Source: an uncultured bacterium (lineage in GTDB: Bacteria > Verrucomicrobiota > Kiritimatiellia > CAIKKV01 > CAITUY01). Taken from it: a DNA stretch of 7,340 bases. Below are positions 1 to 6,929 of this stretch, piece after piece. Below the pieces are notes generated by a model. It saw only the letters and a program-made list of their open reading frames with translations, was not told where the DNA came from and searched no databases. Within the stretch, counting starts at the first letter, position 1; each line of letters opens with the position of its first letter. The position numbers and the translations under genes are program-made. The stretch is taken from contig CAIZMS010000340.1 of NCBI GenBank assembly GCA_903934155.1, positions 1 through 7,340 on the forward strand, read 5' to 3'.

Positions 1-3000
1 CCGTTCCATCAGGACATACATGGCGGGCAGGACGAGCAGGGTTAACAGTTGGGAGGTGATGATGCCGCCCATGACGACCACTGCCAGCGGCTTCTGGATG
101 TCGGCACCGGAGCCGGTGGCATAGAGCATGGGAAGATGCCCGATGAAGCTGGTCAGCGCCGTCATCAGCAGTGGACGGAACCGGACATCGCACCCGGTGC
201 GGACCGTGTCGGCCAGGCCCAGTCCGCTGTCACTCAACTGGCGGAAAAAAGCGACGAGCACCACGCCATTCTGCACGGCGATGCCCAGCAGGACGATAAA
301 GGCAACGGCCGATGAAACGGAAAGATTGATTCCGAAGGCCGCCACTGCCAGAACGCCGCCCACCAGGGCAAAGGGCAGATTCGCGAGGACGAGCAGGGAA
401 TGCCGGATCGAGCCCAGCGCCGCAAAGAGCAGGATGAAAATCAGGATCAGGGCGATGGGTACCACGATGGATAATTGGCGCATGGCGCGCTGCTGGTTTT
501 CAAACTGGCCCCCGTATTCAATGAAATAGCCCGGCGGTAACTCGCGGGATAACGGGGCGAGTTTCTGCCGGATGTCTTTGACGAAACCACCGAGGTCGCG
601 GCCGCGGACATTGGTCTCGACGACTACCCGGCGCATCCCGTTTTCGCGGCTGATCTGGGCGGGCGATTCGATGCGCGTGAACGATGCCAACTGATCGAGT
701 GGCACCCGTTCCCCGCCGGGGGCGACGATCCATAGCCGTTTAATGGCTTCCTCGTCCCGGCGCGATTTTTCCTCGAATCGCACGACCACGGCGAAGCGTT
801 TTTCGCCTTCAATGAGTGTGGTGGCCCGGGTGCCGGCAATGGCGCTTTCGATGGTGTCGTTGATGTCGCCGATCCGGATGCCATGGCGGGCCGCCGCCTG
901 GCGGTCGATCACCACATCCAGTTGGTTCATTCCGGTGACCTGTTCGACCTTGGTGTCCTGGGCCCCGGGCGCCGAACGGATGACGCCTGCCGCGCGATCG
1001 GCAAATTGCCGGATCAGGGTGAGATCGGGGCCGAAGATCTTCACAGCCAGGTCGCTCTTGATTCCCGAAATCAGTTCATTGACGCGCAGGGCGATGGGCT
1101 GCGAGAAGGAAAAGCGGAGGCCGGGAATGATGGAAAGATCCCGGTTAATGGCGTCCACAAGGTCTTCCCGGTTGCGTCCGGATGACCATTGCTTCCGGTG
1201 CCTGAGGACAATAAAGACATCTGTCTGTTCGGGGCCCATGGGGTCTTCCGAAATTTCGGCCCGCCCGGTCTTGCAGATTACGCTCTCGATTTCCGGAAAC
1301 CGGCGCAGTTGTTTTTCCATGAAATCAGCGACCCGCACCGAGCCTTCGATCGAGGCGTTGGGGAGCCGGACCACATTGATGGCGATCGCGCCCTCATCCA
1401 GCGCCGGCATAAACTCCGTTCCGATGAAGGGAATGGCCCCCAGTGAGGCGACCAGGATTCCCGCCGCCAGGCCCAGGGTCAGGCCCGGGCGTCGCATCGC
1501 CCGGTCAAGCAGGGCCAGATAGCCGTGATGGAACTTTTTGATGAACCCGAATTCACGCTCCGGTTCCTGCTTGAGTGCCAGGTCGGCCAGCACGGGAATC
1601 GTCGTGAACGCAACGCCTAGCGAAACCAGAAGGGCGATGAGCAGGGTCAGCGCCAGCGGGGCGAACATCTTTCCCTCGATACCCTGCAGGGTGAACAATG
1701 GAACCAGGATGATGGCGATGATCATTACCGAAAAGGCCACCGGACGGCCGACTTCCTGAACGGCCTCAATGATGACGGTCCGCCGGGGGTCATGCAGGCG
1801 ATGGGCGAGTTGACGCCGGATGTTTTCGATCACGACAATCGAGGCATCCACCACCATGCCCACCGAAAACGCCAGCCCCCCGAGGCTCATCAGGTTGGAG
1901 CTGAGGCCGGCCCAGCCCATGAGGATAAAGCTGACGAGGAAGGTGAGGGGCAGGGAGAGTACCACAATCAGGGCCGTTCGAAGTTCGGCAATGAACAGGA
2001 ACAGAATCAGGATCACGAAGAACGAGCCTTCCATCAAGGCGGTCATGACGGTGGAAATACAGGCCTTGACCAATGAGGTGCGGTCGTAGAATACATTCAC
2101 CCGAACCCCCTCGGGGAGGGTGCCGCGAACCTTGTCCAGGGCTTCCTTGACGCGGGCGACCACCTCTCGGGAATTTTCGCCCTTGAGCATGATGATCATT
2201 CCGGCCACGACTTCGCCGCGGCCATCCCGGGTGACGGCGCCCTGGCGCGGTTCGGTGCCGATCACCACCTCGGCCACATCCTTCACCCGCACGGGGGTGC
2301 CATCCATCGCCTTGATCACCAGTTGCTCGATGTCGGGAATGTCCTTGAGCAGTCCCACGCCCCGCAAATAGACCTGTTCCCAGCCGCTGACGAGGACTCC
2401 TCCGCCTGCGTTGGCATTGCCACGCTCCACGGCGGCGGTGACCTCGGCGACAGTCAGTTTGTATTGGGCCAGCTTTTCAGGGGTCAGCAGGATCTGATAC
2501 TGCCGAACCGCGCCTCCGAAACTGTTCACCTCGTTGACACCCGCCACTGGTTTGAGCATGGGTGCCACAAGCCAGTCCTGGAGGGTGCGTAGTTCCATGG
2601 CATTGTGCCGGTCACTCTCCAGGGTATATTGGAAAATTTCACCCAAACCGGTGCTGAGCGGGCCCAACTCGGGTTCCACCCCCGGGGGTAACTGATCCCG
2701 GGCCATGGCCAGCCGCTCGAAGACCACCTGGCGCGTCCAGTAGGTGTCGACCCCGTCTTGGAAGATGACGACGACCTGCGACAGGCCTGCCCGGGAGAGG
2801 GATCGGACCTGGGTGACCTTGGGAAGGCCCCGCATGACCTGCTCAAGGGGATAGCTGATCCGTTGCTCGACATCAACGGCCGCCAGACCACTCGCCTTGG
2901 TCAGGATCATGACCTGGGTGTTGGTAACGTCCGGAAACGCATCGATGGGGAGGGTTCTCCAGGCGACAAACCCCGTCAGGGCGAGGGCGATAGTGCCGAG

Positions 3001-3051
3001 CATGACCATGAGTCGCTGGGCGAGTACGGCTTTAATCAGAATGTTAAACAT
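1..3051 (-). CDS. Heavy-metal efflux RND pump (CzcA/CusA family), 3' end cut by window edge
   Basis: Inner membrane proton-driven pump of the heavy-metal efflux (HME) branch of the RND superfamily, the motor of a tripartite metal exporter. The frame stays open for 1017 codons to the window edge. Relatives are about 1030-1060 residues, so only a short C-terminal tail is missing. The N-terminus (MFNILIKAVLAQR, then TM1 at about 15-33 and LPIDAFPD) is typical. Other family marks are RSLSRAGLSQVVVIFQDG, GPLSTGLGEIF, the TM4 block GLAFSVGMVVDASIVVIEN with Asp402 and Glu409, FMPALDEG with Asp552-Glu553, and NELISGIKSD with Glu659 and Asp667. The three CusA methionines of the Cu/Ag site align with Asn559, Gln609 and Glu659, so a copper/silver pump is unlikely. 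CzcA has two Asp in TM4, but here only the second is present and Ser396 replaces the first. I infer divalent-metal export, exact ion unknown. The start has an AAGGA Shine-Dalgarno nine bases upstream, and the gene is last of the visible operon. Confidence 0.95.
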   Translation of the reverse strand, partial: MFNILIKAVLAQRLMVMLGTIALALTGFVAWRTLPIDAFPDVTNTQVMILTKASGLAAVDVEQRISYPLEQVMRGLPKVTQVRSLSRAGLSQVVVIFQDGVDTYWTRQVVFERLAMARDQLPPGVEPELGPLSTGLGEIFQYTLESDRHNAMELRTLQDWLVAPMLKPVAGVNEVNSFGGAVRQYQILLTPEKLAQYKLTVAEVTAAVERGNANAGGGVLVSGWEQVYLRGVGLLKDIPDIEQLVIKAMDGTPVRVKDVAEVVIGTEPRQGAVTRDGRGEVVAGMIIMLKGENSREVVARVKEALDKVRGTLPEGVRVNVFYDRTSLVKACISTVMTALMEGSFFVILILFLFIAELRTALIVVLSLPLTFLVSFILMGWAGLSSNLMSLGGLAFSVGMVVDASIVVIENIRRQLAHRLHDPRRTVIIEAVQEVGRPVAFSVMIIAIILVPLFTLQGIEGKMFAPLALTLLIALLVSLGVAFTTIPVLADLALKQEPEREFGFIKKFHHGYLALLDRAMRRPGLTLGLAAGILVASLGAIPFIGTEFMPALDEGAIAINVVRLPNASIEGSVRVADFMEKQLRRFPEIESVICKTGRAEISEDPMGPEQTDVFIVLRHRKQWSSGRNREDLVDAINRDLSIIPGLRFSFSQPIALRVNELISGIKSDLAVKIFGPDLTLIRQFADRAAGVIRSAPGAQDTKVEQVTGMNQLDVVIDRQAAARHGIRIGDINDTIESAIAGTRATTLIEGEKRFAVVVRFEEKSRRDEEAIKRLWIVAPGGERVPLDQLASFTRIESPAQISRENGMRRVVVETNVRGRDLGGFVKDIRQKLAPLSRELPPGYFIEYGGQFENQQRAMRQLSIVVPIALILIFILLFAALGSIRHSLLVLANLPFALVGGVLAVAAFGINLSVSSAVAFIVLLGIAVQNGVVLVAFFRQLSDSGLGLADTVRTGCDVRFRPLLMTALTSFIGHLPMLYATGSGADIQKPLAVVVMGGIITSQLLTLLVLPAMYVLMER

Positions 3052-3060
3052 GGCAATGAT

Positions 3061-3065
3061 TCCTT
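3061..3065 (-). promoter_or_regulatory. Ribosome binding site of the RND pump gene, overlapping the adaptor stop codon
   Basis: AAGGA lies nine bases before the ATG at 3051. Its first two bases are the last two of the adaptor's TAA stop (3066-3064). This fixes the pump start and suggests that translation of the two genes is coupled. Confidence 0.7.
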
Positions 3066-4308
3066 AATCCGCGCAACCGGCGCCCATTTTCTCGCGCAAC
3101 ACATCCGACTTGAGGAGAAAGGCGCCTTCGGTAACGACTTTCTGTCCCTCTTCCAATCCCTCCAGGATTTCGATTGAATCGTTGAAGTCGCGTCCCTTTT
3201 TGACGGGAGTGCGGATGTAATAGTCGTCCTTCAGATGGGTGAAAACAAAGCACTGGCCCTCGTCCTCCAGAACGGCATTGCGGGGAACCGCCAGAACGTC
3301 CTCGTTACGGATCCAGGTCAAGGTAGTTTTGCAGAACATTCCGGGTCTGAGCAGTCCTTCCGGATTGGGGATCAGGGCGCGGGCTTTGACCGTGCGGGTG
3401 GTTTCATCCATGGTGGCCCCGAGGGTTTCAAGCGTGCCCTGGAAACGACGCCCGGGGAAGGCCCGGGTTTCAAGGGTCACCGACAGCGGTGATTTTGCGG
3501 CGGCCTCAAGGACGGCGGCGAGGTCGCGCTCGTAGAGGTCGAGCCAGACCCAGACGGACGAGAGATCCGACACGATCATGGCCGTCTGGCTAGGTTGAAT
3601 GCGATTTCCGCTGATCGCCTGCTTTTCAATCAGGGTTCCCGCGCAGGGAGCCCGGAGGGGAAGGGTGCGGGGTGAATCTCCCGTGAGGGCGGCCAGTTCA
3701 GTCTCCGAGAAACCCATGGTTTTGAGGGTATGGGCGGCGGCATCCCGATCCGCTTTGATCGTTTCATAACGAAACCCGGCCTCATCCGCTTCCACCTGCG
3801 CCGAGACTTTTTGCTCGGCGAGATCCTTCTCCCGTTTGAAGTTGCGCAGGGCCGTTCCGGTCAGGGCACGGTATTTAACATAGGCGTTGATCGCCTCTCC
3901 CAATTCGGCGCTCTCAAGCTCAGCCAGAATGTCGCCGGGTTTCACGAGGGAGCCCATGTCTCCCCTGACATTCCGGAGAATGCCGGGGACGGGAGGTGAG
4001 ATGCGTACGGTGCTGTTTTCGTTGAGCCCGACTTCGCCGACTGCGGCGAGTCCCTGTTCGGGTTTCTGCCGGGTGGCGGCCCCGAATTGAACCAAGGCGG
4101 GACTGTTGGTGCCGGGGGTGAGCAGCGCCGGGGCCAGCTTGACCACGCCGGGTTCATACCGGCATTCATCGCAGGTATAGATCAGGATTTTATGCTCGCA
4201 CATGCGCTTCAGGAGACCGCCTTCGGGCTCCTGTGCGGAAACCTGAAGCAGGGGGGTCAGCAGGCTCAGAATGCCCACGAATACGATGGTTGTTGCTTTT
4301 GTTGTCAT
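3064..4308 (-). CDS. Periplasmic adaptor (membrane fusion protein) of metal RND efflux, CzcB/CusB-like
   Basis: 414-residue adaptor that links the inner membrane pump to the outer membrane channel. Residues 1-25 form a signal peptide (hydrophobic run TTIVFVGILSLLTPLL, probable cleavage after VSA). A short Cys-rich segment follows, with Cys37, His39, Cys46 and Cys49 (pattern CxH-x6-CxxC, then RYEPGVVKL). Next come the first half of the lipoyl/barrel-sandwich domain (about 105-145, PVPGILRNVRGDMGSLVKPG), a helical hairpin rich in Lys/Glu/Ala (about 145-205), the second lipoyl half (LRAPCAGTLIEKQAISGNRI, about 217-240), a beta-barrel (about 250-335) and a membrane-proximal C-terminal domain. The protein ends GAGCAD, giving a further Cys at 412. 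The start has a strong GAAAGGA five bases upstream. The channel gene ends 13 bases upstream and the pump starts 12 bases downstream, so the three are one transcription unit. The Cys/His segment may bind metal; that is inference. Confidence 0.93.
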   Translation of the reverse strand: MTTKATTIVFVGILSLLTPLLQVSAQEPEGGLLKRMCEHKILIYTCDECRYEPGVVKLAPALLTPGTNSPALVQFGAATRQKPEQGLAAVGEVGLNENSTVRISPPVPGILRNVRGDMGSLVKPGDILAELESAELGEAINAYVKYRALTGTALRNFKREKDLAEQKVSAQVEADEAGFRYETIKADRDAAAHTLKTMGFSETELAALTGDSPRTLPLRAPCAGTLIEKQAISGNRIQPSQTAMIVSDLSSVWVWLDLYERDLAAVLEAAAKSPLSVTLETRAFPGRRFQGTLETLGATMDETTRTVKARALIPNPEGLLRPGMFCKTTLTWIRNEDVLAVPRNAVLEDEGQCFVFTHLKDDYYIRTPVKKGRDFNDSIEILEGLEEGQKVVTEGAFLLKSDVLREKMGAGCAD

Positions 4309-4313
4309 GAAAG

Positions 4314-4320
4314 TCCTTTC
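4314..4320 (-). promoter_or_regulatory. Ribosome binding site of the adaptor gene
   Basis: GAAAGGA lies five bases before the adaptor ATG, inside the 13-base gap after the channel gene's stop. It is the clearest Shine-Dalgarno in the window and decides the adaptor start. Confidence 0.7.
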
Positions 4321-4321
4321 A

Positions 4322-5587
4322 TTAAGGTTTGTTAAAAAAAGTAATTTTCGAGATTTCGCCGGTGAGTCGGCCGATGGCGGCCAGGGTTTTATGGTAGTCT
4401 GCGAGGGTGTTGATCCATCGGGTGCGGAGGGTTACAAAGGTGCGTTCCGCGTCAACCCATTCAAGGTATGAGAATTTCCCCTGCTCATAGCCGATCCTGG
4501 CTTTCTCCATGGCGTCGCGGGCAGCGGGGAGAGCCTTGTCGCGGAGGGCCACGATCTCGTGCCAGGCGTTTTCGGTTGCGGCGAGCAGGGCCTCATGATC
4601 GACTTGTTGCTGCAGCATGACCGCCTGTTGAAGCTGTTCGGCTCGTGATACTTCGTGACCGGCTTTTCGAATGCCCGCCCGGTTCCGGTTGAAGAGGGGA
4701 ATGGGCAGGGCGATGCCGCCCACCCAGGCGAATTCCTCGTTGTTCTCGAACCGACGCAGCCCGGCTGAGACGACGACATCGGGATAGGCCATGGACTTCT
4801 CGCGGTTTAAGGCGGCGTTCCGGGCAGCGAGTTCAGATTGCGCCCGGGCAACGGCCGGGGCGGTGGAAGGAGATTCCGTTTTGGAATCGGGGGGACTCCA
4901 TTCCTGAACCGAGTCAAGCCGTCCTTTCAGGGTAATGAAATCGGGCTTGGGTTGACCCCAGAGGACGGCCAGTCGGCGGTGAGCCAGCTGGGTCTGGCGG
5001 CGGGCCTTCTCCCATTCCACTTCGGCCAGCGTGGACTCGACTTCAGCCCGTGAGGCTTCCAAGGGAGGCACTTTGCCTGCCTGGACCCGCTTTGAAACCA
5101 GGCGGGAACGTTCCCCGGTGAGTCGCAGGTTCTCCCCGGAAATCGCTTCCTGTTCTGCGGCTTGCAGGGCTTCCACATAGCGTTCCACGAGGGATTGCCA
5201 GAGCTCAAGTCGGCAGGCTTTCTGTTCCGCCAGGGAAAGGGCTTTTCCGGCGCGGGCTTCCGCAGTCCGAGCCCCGCGCTTTCCGCCGGTTTCGACGGGC
5301 TGGCTGATCAGCAAGGTGGTTTCGGCGGAGTCCCACCCGGAATTCGGGCCGGATCCTTCGAAATTTTCGGCCTCTACCGAGAGTTCGGGATTGAGTCTGG
5401 TTCCCGCCTGTGTGGCGGCGCTTTGGGATGCCTCCACGCTGGATTGTGCTGCGGAGAGGGTCGGGTTGAGCCGCTGGATTTTCTCCCAGGCCTGCTCAAA
5501 TGAAAGCGTGGCGCCGTTGGCTTTCATGGCAGACGGAAGGCTGAGCGCTACGCCAATGAAAATGAAAAGCTTTGTAAATGAAGTCAT
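4322..5587 (-). CDS. Outer membrane efflux channel (TolC/CzcC/CusC-like)
   Basis: 421-residue outer membrane factor, usual length for the family, forming the trimeric channel of the tripartite metal exporter. A signal peptide covers about residues 1-26 (KLFIFIGVALSLPSAM, cleavage probably after ANGA). The first outer-membrane-efflux repeat begins LSFEQAWEKIQRLNPTL and continues SAAQSSVEASQSAATQAG, then RLNPELSVEAENFEGSGP, a stretch typical of CzcC-like proteins. Long helices follow (QAAEQEAISGENLRLT, GKVPPLEASRAEVE). The second repeat (about 245-415) carries MAYPDVVVSAGLRRFE, GGIALPIPLFNRNRAGI and a C-terminal helix with YEQGKFSYLEWVDAERTF. The start is preceded by CAGGGG four bases upstream, a slightly tight Shine-Dalgarno. 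It is the first of the three efflux structural genes, 86 bases after the small exported protein gene. There is no N-terminal lipobox Cys, unlike CusC. Which metal passes through is set by the pump, not by this protein. Confidence 0.93.
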   Translation of the reverse strand: MTSFTKLFIFIGVALSLPSAMKANGATLSFEQAWEKIQRLNPTLSAAQSSVEASQSAATQAGTRLNPELSVEAENFEGSGPNSGWDSAETTLLISQPVETGGKRGARTAEARAGKALSLAEQKACRLELWQSLVERYVEALQAAEQEAISGENLRLTGERSRLVSKRVQAGKVPPLEASRAEVESTLAEVEWEKARRQTQLAHRRLAVLWGQPKPDFITLKGRLDSVQEWSPPDSKTESPSTAPAVARAQSELAARNAALNREKSMAYPDVVVSAGLRRFENNEEFAWVGGIALPIPLFNRNRAGIRKAGHEVSRAEQLQQAVMLQQQVDHEALLAATENAWHEIVALRDKALPAARDAMEKARIGYEQGKFSYLEWVDAERTFVTLRTRWINTLADYHKTLAAIGRLTGEISKITFFNKP

Positions 5588-5619
5588 AAAACCCCTGAAA
5601 CATCATGAGTATTGAATTT

Positions 5620-5646
5620 GAAGCGGGGTCGTTAGACCGGCACTTC
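5620..5646. other. Weak hairpin in the leader between the small protein gene and the channel gene
   Basis: GGTC, a GTTA loop and GACC (5627-5638) form a short inner stem. GAAG (5620-5623) and CTTC (5643-5646) can pair outside it across an internal loop. No U run follows on the minus strand, so it is not an intrinsic terminator. It could stabilise or punctuate the operon mRNA, or be chance. Confidence 0.25.
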
Positions 5647-5673
5647 AGAGTCGAAACGGATTGGCCGGAAGGA

Positions 5674-5931
5674 TCAGGCAATCGGGGGACGGAAGATGCG
5701 TGAGGCGAAAGAAAACGCCGTTGAGGATGGAGTCATTGGAAACAATCGGTCTGAAACGGAAGGAGACAGATGAGATAGATCCGCCAAGGTCGCTTCGGCA
5801 GGGGAATGTGTCACGCAAGAGCATTCCAGAGTGCATCCGTCATCATGACCATGGGTGTCACAGGGGGAAAGACAACCCAGCAAGGCGAGAGCCAGCATGA
5901 TTCGGATCATCAATGAAACTTTTTTGTACAT
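5674..5931 (-). CDS. Small Cys/His-rich exported protein at the head of the efflux operon
   Basis: Hypothetical protein of 85 residues from the ATG at 5931. It has a basic N-terminus (MYKK) and a hydrophobic stretch (IRIMLALALLG) ending in LLGC, which fits a lipobox with Cys20. A dense set of possible metal ligands follows: Cys24, His27, His29, Asp30, Asp31, Cys33, Cys37, Cys39 and His42. The tail is Ser/Pro-rich and ends IFRPPIA. I do not recognise a named family. Small periplasmic or lipid-anchored proteins with Cys/His clusters are common beside metal exporters, so a metal-binding accessory or sensor role is an inference. The frame can be extended to a TTG at 5970, but that codon lies in the -35 box of the promoter, so the ATG is preferred. 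No Shine-Dalgarno is visible. A later Met at 5910 would also keep most of the hydrophobic segment. The gene lies 55 bases after the kinase-like gene and 86 before the channel gene, probably in the efflux operon. Confidence 0.6.
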   Translation of the reverse strand: MYKKVSLMIRIMLALALLGCLSPCDTHGHDDGCTLECSCVTHSPAEATLADLSHLSPSVSDRLFPMTPSSTAFSFASRIFRPPIA

Positions 5932-5941
5932 GGGGATTAGA

Positions 5942-5970
5942 ACTCTAGGATTTTGCGGGGAGGCCGTCAA
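5942..5970 (-). promoter_or_regulatory. Probable sigma70-type promoter for the small protein gene and efflux operon
   Basis: On the minus strand TTGACG (5970-5965) is followed after exactly 17 bases by TAGAGT (5947-5942), matching five and four of six consensus bases. It is in the 55-base gap after the kinase-like gene. Transcription would start about 5935, almost at the ATG at 5931, giving a leaderless or very short-leader mRNA, in line with the missing Shine-Dalgarno. The -10 lies in a small palindrome (TAGA-GT-TCTA) that might be part of an operator. The 17-base spacing argues against a MerR-type promoter, which normally has 19-20. Confidence 0.5.
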
Positions 5971-5986
5971 GGGGCCAGTCGTCTTT

Positions 5987-6694
5987 TCAGACTTTGATAA
6001 TTCTGGCTTCTTTTTCGGGGTGCACGCCGGATAATTTGGAGAGGTAGCGTTCTGAGGAATAGTGGGAGATTTTCCTCAGTTGGTCGAGGATTTGGGTCAT
6101 GGATTCGAGGGCGGCCTCGCAGTCGGAAAGCATCAGGGGCAATTCCTGGGGGGTGGCCGCGTGTTTCATGCGATATAAACACATGCTCATGACCGTCGCG
6201 GGTTGTCCCAGATGATGGCACATGGCTCCAATACTCTCGATCATGACGCGTTGACGTTCTGCTTCGAGTTCCTCATCATGGCGTGTTTTCAACATCCGGA
6301 TGCGGTCTTCCGCGATCTTGACGATGCGTTCCATATGGTGTTGGACGGCGGCCAGATCGTCCTCATCCTGCGCGAGGGTGACCTGATTGGGAATTCCGCC
6401 GTCGGCCAGGGTGCTCAAGTAGCGGCGTAACCGGACGATGTTCACGGGGTACTTGAGGAGGAGGGCGTAGCCCAGCGAAGTCACGAGGGCGATCACGACG
6501 CCGAGTCCCCAGGCGGACATTAACGGCAGGGAGGTTCCATCGAGATGGTATTTCCATGCCCAGGCGAGCATCAGCGCCGGCAGGAGGGTGATGAGAGTGG
6601 CGGCCACAGTGACTTGTCCCCAAGCGCCCCGTCGTGAGAGGGAGAGCGACTTTTGATTCACGCGCGGGTGGCGGCTAAAATCGTCAGCGTTCAT
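5987..6694 (-). CDS. Membrane histidine-kinase-like protein with HAMP and DHp domains but no ATP-binding domain
   Basis: 235 residues. Two membrane helices are visible (about 28-47 and 57-80), with only about nine residues between them, so there is no real periplasmic sensor domain. A HAMP-like linker follows (about 81-130, LRRYLSTLADGGIPNQVTL then DEDDLAAVQHHMERIV), then a charged coiled coil (about 128-152) and a DHp-type helix with the H-box IGAMCHHLGQPATV. His160 aligns with the phospho-accepting His, and Gln164-Pro165 match the HxxxQP form seen in NtrB-like kinases. The acidic residue normally next to the His is His161 here. The protein stops about 75 residues after His160 (tail EARIIKV), so the catalytic N, G1 and G2 boxes are absent, and no such domain is encoded downstream. 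It cannot phosphorylate itself as a normal kinase does. It may act as a phosphotransfer, phosphatase or dimerisation partner, or be a remnant. No clear Shine-Dalgarno precedes the ATG. Proximity to the efflux operon suggests but does not prove a regulatory link. Confidence 0.8.
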   Translation of the reverse strand: MNADDFSRHPRVNQKSLSLSRRGAWGQVTVAATLITLLPALMLAWAWKYHLDGTSLPLMSAWGLGVVIALVTSLGYALLLKYPVNIVRLRRYLSTLADGGIPNQVTLAQDEDDLAAVQHHMERIVKIAEDRIRMLKTRHDEELEAERQRVMIESIGAMCHHLGQPATVMSMCLYRMKHAATPQELPLMLSDCEAALESMTQILDQLRKISHYSSERYLSKLSGVHPEKEARIIKV

Positions 6695-6700
6695 GATTCA

Positions 6701-6729
6701 AAGGTAAGCCTGCCCCTCCGTGGGGTCAA
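6701..6729 (-). promoter_or_regulatory. Weak promoter candidate for the kinase-like gene
   Basis: TTGACC (6729-6724), 17 bases, then TACCTT (6706-6701), only six bases before the ATG at 6694. The -35 is good and the -10 poor (three of six). As with the efflux promoter, the start of transcription would fall almost on the start codon, and no Shine-Dalgarno is seen. Confidence 0.3.
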
Positions 6730-6750
6730 GGTGTTTGATGAGGCTACAGG

Positions 6751-6780
6751 GGTGCGATTGCACAATAGTGCACTCGCACC
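6751..6780. other. Near-perfect 30-base palindrome (operator or hairpin)
   Basis: GGTGCGA and TCGCACC form outer arms of seven bases, TGCAC and GTGCA inner arms of five, with one T/C mismatch between them and an AATA loop. It begins 57 bases before the kinase-like gene's ATG and just upstream of its candidate promoter. Neither strand has a T run after the stem, so it is not a standard intrinsic terminator, although it could still end or protect the radical SAM transcript. It could instead be a site for a dimeric regulator. Confidence 0.55.
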
Positions 6781-6895
6781 GAATTCAGAAGCCAGAATTC
6801 AGAAGTTGTAGGCCAATGAGTTATGTCTGTTATCAGGTAATTGCGTAAGTTGTTGGATATCAATTCTGACTCCTGACTTCTGACTCCTGACTTCT
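6781..6895. repeat. Inverted pair of short heptad repeat arrays (STRR-like foldback)
   Basis: The right arm (6862-6895) is heptads on the plus strand: TTCTGAC, TCCTGAC, TTCTGAC, TCCTGAC, then TTCT. The left arm (6781-6805) is the same kind of heptad on the minus strand: CTTCTGAATTC, TGGC, TTCTGAATTC. The arms are inverted, partly complementary and separated by 56 bases without obvious structure. Similar heptads occur dispersed between genes in cyanobacteria (STRR sequences) and some other bacteria, by general knowledge. The array directly abuts the palindrome at 6780. Confidence 0.6.
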
Positions 6896-6929
6896 CGGGG
6901 CGATGCAACGAAGTGAAATCGAACCCAGG

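Noticed and set aside
743..1522. Plus-strand open frame of 259 codons, the longest on that strand
   Set aside because: It lies entirely opposite the RND pump gene. Its product is Ser/Arg/Thr-rich low-complexity sequence with no recognisable motif, as expected for an antisense shadow in GC-rich DNA.
2758..3177. Plus-strand open frame of 139 codons
   Set aside because: It crosses the pump start and the adaptor end on the opposite strand, and its product has no family resemblance. The minus-strand reading matches known efflux proteins throughout.
5932..5970. Extending the small protein to a TTG start at 5970
   Set aside because: The TTG is the first three bases of the probable -35 box, no Shine-Dalgarno precedes it, and the extra residues would put a polar Pro-rich stretch before the signal sequence.
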